Shown: positions 34,954 through 45,934 of the stretch, piece after piece
Position numbering within the stretch: the stretch's first letter is position 1
How the letters are laid out: every line of letters starts with the position of its first letter
Source: Cichorium intybus
Taxonomy: Eukaryota; Streptophyta; Magnoliopsida; Asterales; Asteraceae
DNA length: 64,000 bases
Direction: 5' to 3'
Assembly (NCBI GenBank): GCA_023525715.1
Contig: CM042017.1
Location: 79,863,857 to 79,927,856, forward strand
Translations under genes and position numbers: made by a program
Notes under the pieces: generated by a model
What the model was told of the DNA's origin: nothing
The model's database searches: none
What the model saw: the letters and a program-made list of their open reading frames with translations, nothing else

Positions 34954-36083
34954 TTGTATGTGTACGTCCTCGTAATAGGCGATTACATGTACCCGGGCCA
35001 AAATATGTGTTATAACGGCTCGATCTATTATAAGCAGAGACGTGGAAAATATGGTAGGAATTATGGTGGTCAGATCTATAACCATTACGAGAATGATTCC
35101 AACAGCGAATCATTCAATGATAATAGGTATGGAAATCCTAATCACTACCACCAAAATCGGTACACCAATAATGACCCATGTAGGGGATATGAAAATCCGG
35201 CCGACAACCATTACGAGAATTATTGCAACAATGGATCATTTGATGACAATGGGTGTCGGACCGAGGAGCCAACTCAATCTGAAAATTCTGCGATGTGGGC
35301 TCAATTCTTGGAAATTATGACTAGTACCTACCAAACTCAGAAGGATCAGGCCAATGCTCTTGCAAGATTGCAAAATTCATTAGATCAGTTGAGTGAAAAT
35401 ATGGGATCTCCACCACACTCGCCAGAACCTGAGGCGAGTGATTTTAATACCAATGATACTGTGTGTGAACCTGCATCACCTAAACATGTGATAGAAGGTC
35501 ATACACATTGGGAAAGTCAAGAGACCACCGAGATGGTCGAACAGGTTGTTGAGGAGGAGGTTGTAGATAACAATACTACCATTGATTCAACAACTTTTGA
35601 TGTTTTTGAAATTCATGATTTGGTGATGAGTGAATCCATACCATCACCTGACAACTCAGTCGAGACGTTATCGAGGAAGGGGGAGTAGATGACAATACCA
35701 CCCCCGACCTTGTAATTGTTGAAAATTGTGAACATTCCGAAAGTAAAGCTCTGGTGATGGGTGAATGTATACCATCACCAGATAAAACCAGTCGCTCACT
35801 CTTGGTAGCGATCCACCTGTTGGACGATGACCAAGAGAATGACGACAACTATGTGGTCTTTGAAAACAATAAACATGATTTCTTTGGCACTCAGGATCCA
35901 TTATTGAATGGAAAATTAAATGTGATCAATACCATTCTTGAGGGCATACGGAAGCATATCAATATTATGCCATTCGATCCCATTCGATTGGAAAATCTTT
36001 ATTTGTACTGCAGGCAAAAATCGCAACATACAGACGACACGCAATATGTGAGCAACAAACGATTCGCAAAACAACTACTGTGA
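34954..36083 (+). pseudogene. unidentified acidic protein frame of element G, frameshifted
   Basis: Open frame 34954-35688 (244 residues; the second Met, MYPGQ at 34987, is a likely start), then after a one-base shift a second frame to 36083. The N-terminal part is rich in Tyr and Asn with repeats like NHYEND. A helical part follows (WAQFLEIMTSTYQTQKDQAN), then an acidic part with an internal duplication: VDNNTTI...LVMSESIPSPD and VDDNTTP...LVMGECIPSPD. The end (LNGKLNVINTILEGIRKHIN) may be helical. There is no zinc knuckle or enzyme motif. It may derive from a gag, but I do not recognise the family. Confidence 0.55.
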
Positions 36084-37711
36084 GCAGCACTGGGTGCGCT
36101 TCACATCAAACTTGTGATCTTGAAAATATACCAAAGGAAGGATCGAGCTTGGAGGTTTAAGGCAACCTCCAAGCATTCTCGCGAACTAATCTGAAAACGG
36201 CAACCGGGCAACAACAGAAGAACCGGCAAACCATTTGACCTGGGGAAATTGGAGTATGGAATCAACAAAAGGACGTCGATGATTGGAAATCAGTGGAGTC
36301 AAATGGCATACGATCCACCGTAGCCGCAGAAAGACGTCTGGCTGAAGACGTTGAACTTAGCGCTTGTTGGGAGGCAACCCATCCGTAAATAACTTAGGTT
36401 CTGTGTTTTGAAGTAATTAGGAAAAATTAATCATCATCATTGCAGGAATTCATAACTTGAAGCAAGTGTGGGGTCAATCGAAAGAATTGCAAAAGTTGAA
36501 GGTTGCAACGTGGTATTGTATCCGGTAGACGTACATGCTACCTTGAGGGATCTTGATGTCAGGATGGCGTGCATGGAGGCCCACCACTGCTAGATGGCAG
36601 AGACGCAGAGGATGATCATGCTCCAGCTACACATGGAGGACATACCACCCTACCCTCCTAGAGATCGAGATGATGAGGCTGGTCCATCTGGGACACAACA
36701 TGATGATTGATTGTACTTTTTTTTAGCTTTTTGAAACATTGTACGTAACCTGCTATGATCTTTTATATTTGTGTGATCTTTTGCGTTTAATTTGTTTATG
36801 GGTGTTGTATGCAAGTACCAATGGAAATCTACCGAGGAGTTGTTTCACGCAAGTGTGGGGTCATTGTACCCCTACACTTGCCAATTACCGGCGTGTTCAC
36901 TGTTGCGCCACAACTCCGGGAATCTGAATCATGATGTACCAATTTTATCCTGTGACAGTTAATTCCAACAAGCAATCTACCATCTAAAGGGGTAACTCTT
37001 TCTCCCTTATTCTAAAATGTTTTTATGTACAACGGGGATGTTGTACGGTCTTAAGTGTGGGGCGTGGACGGTCGAAAGAGTTTATTTTTTGAAATTTTTG
37101 CGAAAACTAGTAATTTTAAAAAAAATTAGCAATTTTTCAAAATTTTTAAGAGATTGTAATTTTGAAACGAGTAGCTTTTGAATGTTATAGCATTGGTATT
37201 TTTCAAGAGATACTGTTTAGTTGTAAGCATGCTATTGTTTAGTCAAATAAGTTGCGTTTTTAAGAGTTAGAAAATTTTAGATTTGGAATATTTTAGGGTT
37301 GGAATTTAGGAGGGAAATGTCAATCAGTGGCCTTTGTTGTTTGAGCCGGTAGGTCTGAAACAGGTGACCCCGAAGGGATATTTATGCACCTTAGTACCTA
37401 AGATCGTCTGGTCTGGGATAGTATTTCTGAAAGCTCGTTACACGAACAACATCGAAAGTCATGGATAGTTCATTAACGACCTTTAGAATCTGAATGAGTA
37501 AGTGCACTTTTGTGAACTGAAAATTTGTAATCAATGGTTCTTTAGAAAGTTGTGAATTCCAAAGGGTATTCTGGTCATGTTTTCATAAGTCATTTTCAAT
37601 CTAACTTCTAAAAACAAGAAACTTTGAAACTGGAAGCGTTCAAAAATGTTGGTTATAATTTGTTAAAAACTCTCTTGCTTGGGGACAAGCAAGGCACAAG
37701 TGTGGGGTGTT
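36084..37711 (+). other. non-coding 3' interior of element G
   Basis: No convincing frame. It has GTTGGGAGGCAACCC near 36368-36382 and four copies of AAGTGTGGGG (near 36466, 36851, 37051 and 37699), the last just before the 3' LTR as a likely polypurine tract. The end (GACAAGCAAGGCACAAG) is shared with element J. Confidence 0.6.
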
Positions 37712-38311
37712 TGACAACGCCTAGTAATATCAAGCATTTTAGTTGTTGTTAGGGCCTATTTTTTATGAAATTATATCATATAAGTCATGGTATTACTCTC
37801 TTTTGTGCTTAGTGCTTGTGTGCGAAAAAAGGGAAAAACCAGGGACTAAAGACATACAAAATGCAGAAGTTTGGATAATGTTCACTTTTAAGTCGAAAAC
37901 GTACGCACGCCGCGAGTAGAAGACACGTGCGTCGCGGATAGTCAAAGATCAGGCGATGAGTTGAAATTTAAACAACGAAAAACGGGGATAAGGACAACGT
38001 GCGCTGTGGTTTTTAGCCATGCGCGACGCGATTGGCTCGATTTTGCAACTATAAATAGAGGCATCTAGGTCGAATTTTAGCAGCAAAGAAACGACCCAAA
38101 GGTGGAACCTAGGCTTCTTTGACTCAGGATTTCGGATTTTAGCAGCTTCAATTGGTATTTTTATGTTTTTAATTTCTTTTTAGCATTTATATAGTTTTAG
38201 TTATTGATTGATTCCTTCGATTCTGGATTGTAGAATCTGTTGGAACAAGTTTAGTTTGAATTATTTTCAAAGTTAGAACATTGTGGTTTCTGGAATTGGT
38301 TTTAGTTTATG
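37712..38311 (+). repeat. 3' LTR of element G, truncated
   Basis: TGACAACGCC onward matches the 5' LTR until TTTAGTTTATGA, then similarity stops abruptly. About 370 bases of the LTR are missing, so no target duplication can be read. Confidence 0.85.
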
Positions 38312-40742
38312 AAATTCAATACAATGCATGATGCAACTATCCAAACCCATGTCCATATCATAAAAGTCCATCTCACCCTCAATGGCGCCTACCCAAGTTC
38401 ACAAGTAAAATGCACAAAGCATACTACTTGATCCCCATGTAGGTTGAACTAAGACTAACGACCATCACACTAGCCTCATGAAGGGTAGCAACTCCCTCAT
38501 GCGGTTTCCTATTGGCGAGAACAATTCCATAAACATCATTTGAGGGTCTATCTCAGGCTCTCTAAGTGGAAAACCATCATCAAGGTTGCTATCTCAGCCA
38601 AACATCATTAAGGTCATCATAAGGTTCACACAGTCAATCCCATCCTATATGCAATGCGTTAATAAGATGCTCAAAACGTCTTTCAAAAACAGCATCATAG
38701 TCTTTGTTTGAAAACATATTTAAAAGGACTCATTTCATGCAATGCAAATATAGTACTCATATAACAATTAGCACATAAAAGCATGCATAAAAATAGTTGA
38801 TAGCACACACAAAAGATAATAGTAGGGATGTGTACTCTTGGTAAACTCACCTGAGGTCAATTGAAAAGTCAACACTAGCCTTGAAACGTCTTAGAGTCTG
38901 AATTTGTCAATTCCTAGTCCTCATCTGCTCAACCTCTAATTTCCTATGATCAAATTGTATCGATATAAATACATGTACAAAATATATCACCTTTACCAAA
39001 ATAAATATCACTACTAAAATTAATTAGTCATAAATTAAAGTTACTTTTTATTTGTAAAATACGCTATAATCTCATGGTTAAAACTCTATCAATAACCCAA
39101 TATAATAGCCCAAAGAATAGACCCAAGGTAGCCTCTAAGTCCGATAGAAATAAGCCCAATCAAATCTTAACATCAAATGAATGCATCGTCCCATTAGGTC
39201 ATACCGAACCTAATTTCACCCGAGAATTAGTCAACACAGCCAAGGAGTTTACCTCATTGGCTAACGATCATGCCTGATGCCAGGCCACACTCTCATCGCC
39301 GCCGATTCCTCCTTCGGCGACAACAAGCATCGACTCCGGCGGAACCACACTCATTCGCGACTGTTTCGATTGCTCCTGCTAACTGATTCACGGCGACGCC
39401 ACTCTTCTCCGGTGCTGTTCTAGTTATCCGGCGCAACCCCGCCATCCCTAAGATTCATCGCCAATCCACATGGCTCGATCACTGCTTTGCCCAAAGCCGA
39501 ACCCTGTCGGGGTACACACCAGTGAAGCGTGACAAAACCACCTTGACACCACCATATCGAGGTCTGCTGCGACAGCACACTCACGTACTCTCCCCTCTCT
39601 TTATTATCTCATCAAACACGCACTACTCACACGAGATTACAGTAGACCTGGCCGGAAAAACCCATGAGCTCCACCGGGGCTAAATGCTTCCATCCTTACC
39701 AGGTTAAACTCTCGCCTGCCTCCTGACCGAACCCCTCCAGGATTCACCGTATCTCCACTTTTTGTTTCCTCCCGGCGGTTAGAGTCAACCAAGTCCTCGC
39801 TGCCTAACACACTTTTAGCCCAGCAACACCCACTACACACACACACCGATTAATTTGAGCTTACAAGTCCAATAAGAACCAAGGGGTCCGTTACATTCTC
39901 ATTCCCATTCTCCCTCTCTTCGTCTTGACAGTCTTGTCTTCACCTTCCACTAGTTTCTGGACTAGCAGCCTCAATATATTCCCTCTTGATCACATGAGCT
40001 CACCGGCAAAGAATTAGATTGTCGGAAACCTTCAACTGACGGCCATACAAACTCTCATTCCCTCCCTCTATACTCGACATTCCCACTGTCTCGAGCATTC
40101 TCTCTTGATCTTGCTCTCTCTCACAAATTATGATGGAACAGAATCTCTACGAACCAGAATTCCACGTACCCATAAATGGGAATTACATGGACCACTAGCG
40201 CTGAATTTACTAAAATGCCTCTTCTCTTTAATCTTTCTGTCTTTTCTGGAATTTACGAAAATACCCCTAGTCATCAAGGTTTATTATTAGCCAAGTCTTA
40301 TTTCATGTAATATCTCATGGATTTCTTTTATATATTTATTGTTTGGTCTTAAAATTGTAACTTTATCAAAATGCCATCGGTGAATCTGGATTTTACCAAG
40401 TCTTATTTCGTGTAATATCTCATGGATTTCTTTTATATATTTATTGTTTAGTCTTAAAATTGTAACTTTATCAAAATACACTCGGTGAATTTGGATTTTA
40501 CAAATTATACATTCATTTTCTCTTTTCTTGTAAAACTTAGACACATTTCAATTATGATTTTACCAAAATACCCTTATACTAATTCGAGTCATCAAAGTGA
40601 AGTTGGTTATAATTATCGAAAGCACACAAGATCAAATTAATCACATATACTTATATCGTCATTGCTATAATTGAACTTGTTATTTAAATGAAGTTCCGTA
40701 TTTACAAAATTACTAATTCGCCCCTTTAATGTAATATAAATA
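38312..40742. other. unassigned repeat-like sequence
   Basis: No gene that I can support. 38312-39000 resembles the transcribed part of a minus-strand gypsy LTR and may continue 32843-33891. A possible LTR edge (CCGTTACA, that is TGTAACGG on the minus strand) lies near 39886-39895. 39280-39500 is richer in GC. Element H is inserted at 40742. Confidence 0.35.
40291..40500. repeat. tandem duplication of 105 bases
   Basis: Copies 40291-40395 and 40396-40500 both start CCAAGTCTTATTTC and include TCATGGATTTCTTTTATAT. They differ at a few bases. Not coding. Confidence 0.85.
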
Positions 40743-41078
40743 TGCTAAACCTCCGCTTCAATTCACGTATGCGAGAAGGGGTAGAAAAGTCACAACACAA
40801 GAATAAACAGGAATATTTCCTTCTGGTGGGGAGGTGTAATTAAGTAAATTATTTGTTATTTTCTGTTAGCCTTTTATAGTGTTGGGGAGGTGCATGTGGG
40901 GGTATCTTTTCTGTTATTACGAGAATTTTCTCTTGGGAGATCACCGGGGTCTCGAATTACCGGCTATCGTTCAATTTAGAAAGCAAATCCATTTGGTTAT
41001 CGTTGAATTGAGTTCCTTATTTCTCTTATTCTTATTGTTTGGAAATCAAAGTTTATTTTCTTGAGTGGAGTTGTAGCA
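40743..41078 (+). repeat. 5' LTR of element H
   Basis: TGCTAAACCTCCG to GTTGTAGCA. Nearly identical to 45594-45929. Confidence 0.95.
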
Positions 41079-41081
41079 AAG

Positions 41082-41093
41082 TGGTATCAGAGC
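41082..41093 (+). other. primer-binding site of element H
   Basis: TGGTATCAGAGC, complementary to initiator tRNA-Met, three bases after the LTR and directly followed by GGTT and the gag ATG at 41098. Confidence 0.92.
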
Positions 41094-41097
41094 GGTT

Positions 41098-44000
41098 ATG
41101 GCCCCAGGGACAGTAACTCAGAGGGTGGAGATGGTGGAGGAAGGATTAGAAGGAGTACGTACCACTATCTCTAACCTAGAGCAGCAATTCACTAAGCAGT
41201 TCACCTTGTTGACAGATAAAATGGCGGAGGAGCACCAGAAGCTGCGTTCTTCTATTGGTGAAGTAATTCGTTCCCCAGTAACGAATGAAACCGGACAGAA
41301 CAGTGGAGGAAGACCACCACCATTGACTTCGCCACCGGGTTTTGAAGGAAGGGGAGGAGGTCCGCCGGGGTCATTGATTCAAAACGGTGGATCCAATTGG
41401 CGATTTCGGAAATTGGACATGCCATTGTTTGATGGCGCTAACCCAGACGGGTGGATATTGAGGGCTGAGCGGTATTTCAATTTTTACCGACTTCAGGAGG
41501 AGGAGAAATTAGAGGCGGCTGTGGTGGCTTTGGAAGGCGATGCCTTATTTTGGTACCAGTGGGAACATCGAAGAAGGGCGATCCGGTGCTGGGATGAGTT
41601 GAAGGCGCTGGTACTCCGACAGTTTAGATCGATGAAGACGGGGTCGCTTTACGAACAATGGCTAGCCGTCTCCCAAACGGGAAACGTCTCCGACTATCAA
41701 CGGAAGTTCATTGAAATGTCTGCGCCGTTAGGTGACGTATCGGAGGAGGTATCTTTGGGCCATTTCATAAATGGGCTCAAACGGGAAATTAGGGCTGAGG
41801 TCCGTGTTATGGGGCCCAGAAACTTGGATCAGGCAATGGAACTTGCACTTAAAATTGAAGACAAAATTAACCCATCGTATTCAAAATTTCCATCTGCTAA
41901 AAACACTTCGTCACACTCTGTTTCATTATCACGACCATCTACTTTATCGTTAACCCCAAATAGCTCTCCAGCAACGACGAAATTGTCCGGCGAAGGGAGT
42001 AATCCGAGAGTTTTTAAAGATGTCCGTCGCTTAACCGAGAAAGAGTTACACGAGAAGAAGGAAAAGGGTTTATGCTTTAAATGTGATGAGAAATGGCAGG
42101 TTGGGCACATCTGTCGACGACGAGAGTTAAGCATACTCCTAGCTTTAGATGAAGACATGGAAAACGAAGAAGAAGAAGTCGTTCAAACTGATGAAGGATT
42201 TCAAACGGAGGTATGTCTTAATTCCGTGATTGGGATTACGAAACCTAAAACTCTTAAGATGAAAGGGACAATAGATGAGTCTGAGGTGGTAGTCATGATC
42301 GACCCAGGAGCTACCCACAATTTTATTTCCCTCAAGGCGGTAGAGAAATTAAAGATTCCAATGTCCAACATGGGTGGGTTTGGTGTCGCTCTCGGTAATG
42401 GAGTCACGGTACAAGGGCAAGGAGAATGTCAAGGAGTAACTTTAAAATTACAGGGGTTGATTATTACAGAAGATTTTTTACCTTTGACTCTTGGTAACTC
42501 TGATATTATTTTAGGAGTCGAGTGGCTTGAGAAACTCGGACCGGTCACAACAAATTGGAAAACGCAAATAATGCAATTTACATTGAATGATGTGACTACA
42601 ACCTTAAAAGGGGATCCATCTCTGGAATGTTCCAGGGTGTCGCTTAAAACCATGATTCGTACACTTCGCCATACTAAGGAAGGGTATATCTTACAATTGA
42701 ATCAGGTTGAAGGGTTGAGTACAGAACACAGCACCACCGAAGTTCCTGATTATATGTCAACTCTCATTGATGAATACAAAGAAGTGTTTAATCTGCCAAA
42801 GGGTTTGCCACCAGCAAGGGGACGGGAACATGCTATTAGGTTGTATGAAGGCTCACAACCGGTGAATGTGCGACCCTATCGGTACCCACAGATTCAAAAA
42901 GAAGAGATAACTAAATTGACAGGAGAAATGTTACAAGCAGGTATAATCCAACCATCTGTGAGCCCTTTTTCCAGTCCTGTGTTGTTAGTTAAAAAAAAGA
43001 ATGGAGCCTGGAGATTTTGTGTAGATTACCGGGCCTTAAACAAGGTCACGGTGGCCGATAAATATCCGATTCCCATCATTGACGAGTTGTTAGACGAGCT
43101 GCACGGGTCGAGTATTTTTACCAAATTGGATTTGAAATCCGGGTATCACCAGATTCGGGTCAAATCTGAGGATGTACCAAAAACCGCGTTTCGGACACAT
43201 GAGGGCCACTACGAATTCTTGGTGATGCCTTTCGGCCTCACCAACGCCCCCGCTACATTCCAATCGCTGATGAACGATGTGTTCCGTCCATTCCTTCGAA
43301 AATTTGTCTTGGTATTTTTCGATGACATTCTAATTTACAGTCATACTGAAGAGGAGCATCTACTTCATCTGAAACAAGTGTTGGAGAAATTAAAGGAAAA
43401 CAGCTTGTACGTTAATATGGGGAAATGTGAATTTGGTCAGGAGCGGGTGGCTTATCTTGGTCATGTTATCTCATCATCAGGTGTAGCTATGGATCCCGAA
43501 AAGGTGCAAGCTGTAACAGATTGGAAAACGCCTCAGACCTTACGCGAATTGAGAGGATTCTTGGGTTTAACCGGTTACTACCGGAAATTCATTTCTGGGT
43601 ATGCCTCAATAGCTGGCCCGATGACGGAGCTACTTAAAAAAGGGAATTTTAGGTGGAACCCGGCAGCTGAAAACGCCTTCAATAAGCTCAAACACGCCCT
43701 AACAGAAGCACCAATACTAGCTATGCCAAATTTTTCTAAATCCTTCATTATAGAGACGGACGCGTCAGGTTACGGAGTCGGTGCCGTATTGATGCAAGAT
43801 TCCCATCCCATTGCATACTACAGTCAAGTTTTGGGTACTCGTAATCGGTTGAAACCGGTATATGAAAAGGAATTAATTGCCATTGTGTGGGCAGTTCAAA
43901 AGTGGAAACACTATTTGCTTGGTCGACGTTTCCTCATTCGAACAGACCAAAAAAGTCTAAAATTTTTGTTAGAACAAAAAGAAGTGGGCCATCAATATCA

Positions 44001-45657
44001 AAAGTGGATTTGTAAGTTAATGAGTCACGATTTTGAAATACATTATAAGAAGGGTAGCACTAATATGGCGGCGGATGCTCTCTCTCGTAAAACGGAAGAC
44101 AACGTCGAGTTATGTTCTATGTCTTCAACGAATGTTTTCTGTTTAACTGACTTGTACGCGGAAATTGCAAACGACCCATTTGTTCAACAGCTGAAATCAC
44201 AGGTCCAGCAAGGGGACAAACCGTTACCCGGGTTTTCCGTTCGACACGATCGGTTGTACTTCCACGATCGTTTGGTAATTCCCAATACTTCTCCGTATGT
44301 AATCAAACTGTTGCACGAGTATCACAATTCATCAATTGGGGGGCATTCCGGTGATTTGAAGACATACCAGCGATTAGCCCGTGAATGGTATTGGAAGGGT
44401 ATGCGAAAAGACGTAAAAACTTATGTGCAAGAATGTGCGACATGCCAACAGCAGAAAACAATGACGTCCCGGCCAGCGGGTTTGTTGCAACCATTGGACC
44501 TACCGGAGCAAGTTTGGGAGGACCTCACCATGGACTTCATCGAGGCTCTTCCCAAATCCGGGGGGTACGACACCATTTTAGTAGTGGTGGACCGACTCAC
44601 GAAGTACGCCCATTTCCTTTCCATTAAACACCCGTTCACCGCGGAGTCGGTTGCCAAACTGTTTGTGAACGAGATAATCCGGTTGCACGGATTTCCGGTT
44701 TCCATCATTTCCGACAGGGACAAGATTTTTATTAGTAAATTTTGGAGGGAGCTTTTTCGCCTCCAAGGAACGAACTTGAAGCGAAGCACATCTTACAATC
44801 CCCAAACCGATGGGCAATCGGAGGTCGTGAATAAATCAGTTGAAACTTACTTACGTTGCTTTATCCAAGGTAAACCGAAGGACTGGGTTCGTTGGCTACC
44901 TTGGGCTGAATTGTGGTACAACACCTCCCACCATACTTCAATTCAGTGTACTCCTTTTCGCGCCTTATATGGTAGGGATCCACCCCAGCTTGTCAAATAC
45001 GAGAAAGGCTCCACGGCTATCGCATCATTGGAGGACCAACTATTGGAACGTGATGCTATTTTAACTGACTTAAAATTTCATTTGTTACGAGCTCAGCAGC
45101 GTATGAAAATCATGGAAGACAAGAAAAGGCGTGAAGTCTCATTTAACGTCGGGGATAAGGTCTTCCTCAAGTTGCAACCGTATCGACAACAATCCTTGGC
45201 ACGACGTCCTTTTGAGAAGTTGGCTCCTCGTTTTTATGGTCCGTACGTTATTCAACAGAAAATTGGCCAAGTGGCGTATCGATTGGAGCTTCCGGAGGGA
45301 TCCCGGATTCACCCCGTGTTCCACGTGTCTCAATTAAAAATGGCAATTGGGACCCAAGACAACTCTACCGACGTACACCCTCGGTTGACAGATGACTTAG
45401 AACTGCTGGTGGAACCCGAACAGGTGTTAGGCGTTCGTTCGAAGGGTGACGGGTCAGAGTCGTTTCGTGAAGTTCTGATCCAGTGGAAGGACCTGCCTGC
45501 TACAGAATCGACTTGGGAAGACATGACTACGATCAGCAACCTTTTCCCTTCTTTCCACCTTGAGGACAAGGTGGCTGTTTGGGGAGGGGGTATTGCTAAA
45601 CCTCCGCTTCAATTCACGTATGCGAGAAGGGGTAGAAAAGTCACAACACAAGAATAA
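41098..45657 (+). CDS. Gag-Pol polyprotein of element H
   Basis: 1519 residues without a stop. Gag with a coiled start (residues 10-60) and a retrotransposon gag domain (about 110-260). Zinc knuckle C326, C329, H337, C339. Retropepsin with DPGAT at 402-406 (Pro where Ser or Thr is usual). Reverse transcriptase with FVDYR-type, LDLKSGYHQ and the catalytic FFDD (D742, D743). RNase H (D888). Integrase zinc domain (H1073 to C1116) and core with D1146, D1206, E1242 (D-35-E spacing). GPY/F module and a chromodomain (about 1440-1495). The ATG is only four bases after the primer site, so the leader is extremely short. The last 21 residues are encoded by the 3' LTR. It would act in virus-like particles and then integrate cDNA, with the chromodomain guiding site choice. 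Confidence 0.95.
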   Translation: MAPGTVTQRVEMVEEGLEGVRTTISNLEQQFTKQFTLLTDKMAEEHQKLRSSIGEVIRSPVTNETGQNSGGRPPPLTSPPGFEGRGGGPPGSLIQNGGSNWRFRKLDMPLFDGANPDGWILRAERYFNFYRLQEEEKLEAAVVALEGDALFWYQWEHRRRAIRCWDELKALVLRQFRSMKTGSLYEQWLAVSQTGNVSDYQRKFIEMSAPLGDVSEEVSLGHFINGLKREIRAEVRVMGPRNLDQAMELALKIEDKINPSYSKFPSAKNTSSHSVSLSRPSTLSLTPNSSPATTKLSGEGSNPRVFKDVRRLTEKELHEKKEKGLCFKCDEKWQVGHICRRRELSILLALDEDMENEEEEVVQTDEGFQTEVCLNSVIGITKPKTLKMKGTIDESEVVVMIDPGATHNFISLKAVEKLKIPMSNMGGFGVALGNGVTVQGQGECQGVTLKLQGLIITEDFLPLTLGNSDIILGVEWLEKLGPVTTNWKTQIMQFTLNDVTTTLKGDPSLECSRVSLKTMIRTLRHTKEGYILQLNQVEGLSTEHSTTEVPDYMSTLIDEYKEVFNLPKGLPPARGREHAIRLYEGSQPVNVRPYRYPQIQKEEITKLTGEMLQAGIIQPSVSPFSSPVLLVKKKNGAWRFCVDYRALNKVTVADKYPIPIIDELLDELHGSSIFTKLDLKSGYHQIRVKSEDVPKTAFRTHEGHYEFLVMPFGLTNAPATFQSLMNDVFRPFLRKFVLVFFDDILIYSHTEEEHLLHLKQVLEKLKENSLYVNMGKCEFGQERVAYLGHVISSSGVAMDPEKVQAVTDWKTPQTLRELRGFLGLTGYYRKFISGYASIAGPMTELLKKGNFRWNPAAENAFNKLKHALTEAPILAMPNFSKSFIIETDASGYGVGAVLMQDSHPIAYYSQVLGTRNRLKPVYEKELIAIVWAVQKWKHYLLGRRFLIRTDQKSLKFLLEQKEVGHQYQKWICKLMSHDFEIHYKKGSTNMAADALSRKTEDNVELCSMSSTNVFCLTDLYAEIANDPFVQQLKSQVQQGDKPLPGFSVRHDRLYFHDRLVIPNTSPYVIKLLHEYHNSSIGGHSGDLKTYQRLAREWYWKGMRKDVKTYVQECATCQQQKTMTSRPAGLLQPLDLPEQVWEDLTMDFIEALPKSGGYDTILVVVDRLTKYAHFLSIKHPFTAESVAKLFVNEIIRLHGFPVSIISDRDKIFISKFWRELFRLQGTNLKRSTSYNPQTDGQSEVVNKSVETYLRCFIQGKPKDWVRWLPWAELWYNTSHHTSIQCTPFRALYGRDPPQLVKYEKGSTAIASLEDQLLERDAILTDLKFHLLRAQQRMKIMEDKKRREVSFNVGDKVFLKLQPYRQQSLARRPFEKLAPRFYGPYVIQQKIGQVAYRLELPEGSRIHPVFHVSQLKMAIGTQDNSTDVHPRLTDDLELLVEPEQVLGVRSKGDGSESFREVLIQWKDLPATESTWEDMTTISNLFPSFHLEDKVAVWGGGIAKPPLQFTYARRGRKVTTQE

Positions 45658-45929
45658 ACAGGAATATTTCCTTCTGGTGGGGAGGGGTAATTAAGTAAAT
45701 TATTTGTTATTTTCTGTTAGCCTTTTATAGTGTTGGGGAGGTGCATGTGGGGGTATCTTTTCTGTTATTACGAGAATTTTCTCTTGGGAGATCACCGGGG
45801 TCTCGAATTACCGGCTATCGTTCAATTTAGAAAGCAAATCCATTTGGTTATCGTTGAATTGAGTTCCTTATTTCTCTTATTCTTATTGTTTGGAAATCAA
45901 AGTTTATTTTCTTGAGTGGAGTTGTAGCA
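45594..45929 (+). repeat. 3' LTR of element H
   Basis: 336 bases. It overlaps the end of the Gag-Pol frame by 64 bases. Confidence 0.95.
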
Positions 45930-45934
45930 AAATA

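Larger units (their letters stand above)
33892..38311 (+). mobile_element. non-autonomous Athila/Tat-like element G
   Basis: Plus-strand element with 5' LTR 33892-34860, a primer-binding site complementary to tRNA-Asp, about 2.85 kb of interior with one unusual frame and no pol, and a 3' LTR 37712-38311 truncated on its right. The interior ends with a signature (CTTGGGGACAAGCAAGG, then AAGTGTGGGG) before the LTR. The tRNA-Asp primer and this tail are, to my knowledge, typical of Athila/Tat-lineage gypsy elements and their derivatives. Confidence 0.78.
40743..45929 (+). mobile_element. intact chromovirus-type Ty3/gypsy element H
   Basis: 5187 bases. LTRs 40743-41078 and 45594-45929 are 336 bases each and differ at one position (T or G after GGGGAGG). 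The target duplication AAATA is at 40738-40742 and 45930-45934. It has the primer site TGGTATCAGAGC at 41082-41093, one 1519-residue Gag-Pol frame, and a polypurine tract GGGGAGGGGG at 45581-45590. Short LTRs, compact size, a single frame and a C-terminal chromodomain suggest the Reina lineage. It appears complete and young. Confidence 0.95.

Noticed and set aside
34820..35113. Minus-strand frames opposite the element G start
   Set aside because: Shadows of the primer site and the plus-strand frame; no homology.
39637..39846. GC-rich minus-strand frame of 69 residues
   Set aside because: No recognised domain and no neighbours of a gene; left as unassigned sequence.
39884..39895. CCGTTACA as the right edge of another gypsy LTR
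   Set aside because: A single motif without a convincing polypurine tract, partner LTR or duplication; mentioned only as a possibility.
44385..45651. Several frames on both strands within element H
   Set aside because: They overlap the 1519-residue Gag-Pol frame in other frames and are shadows.
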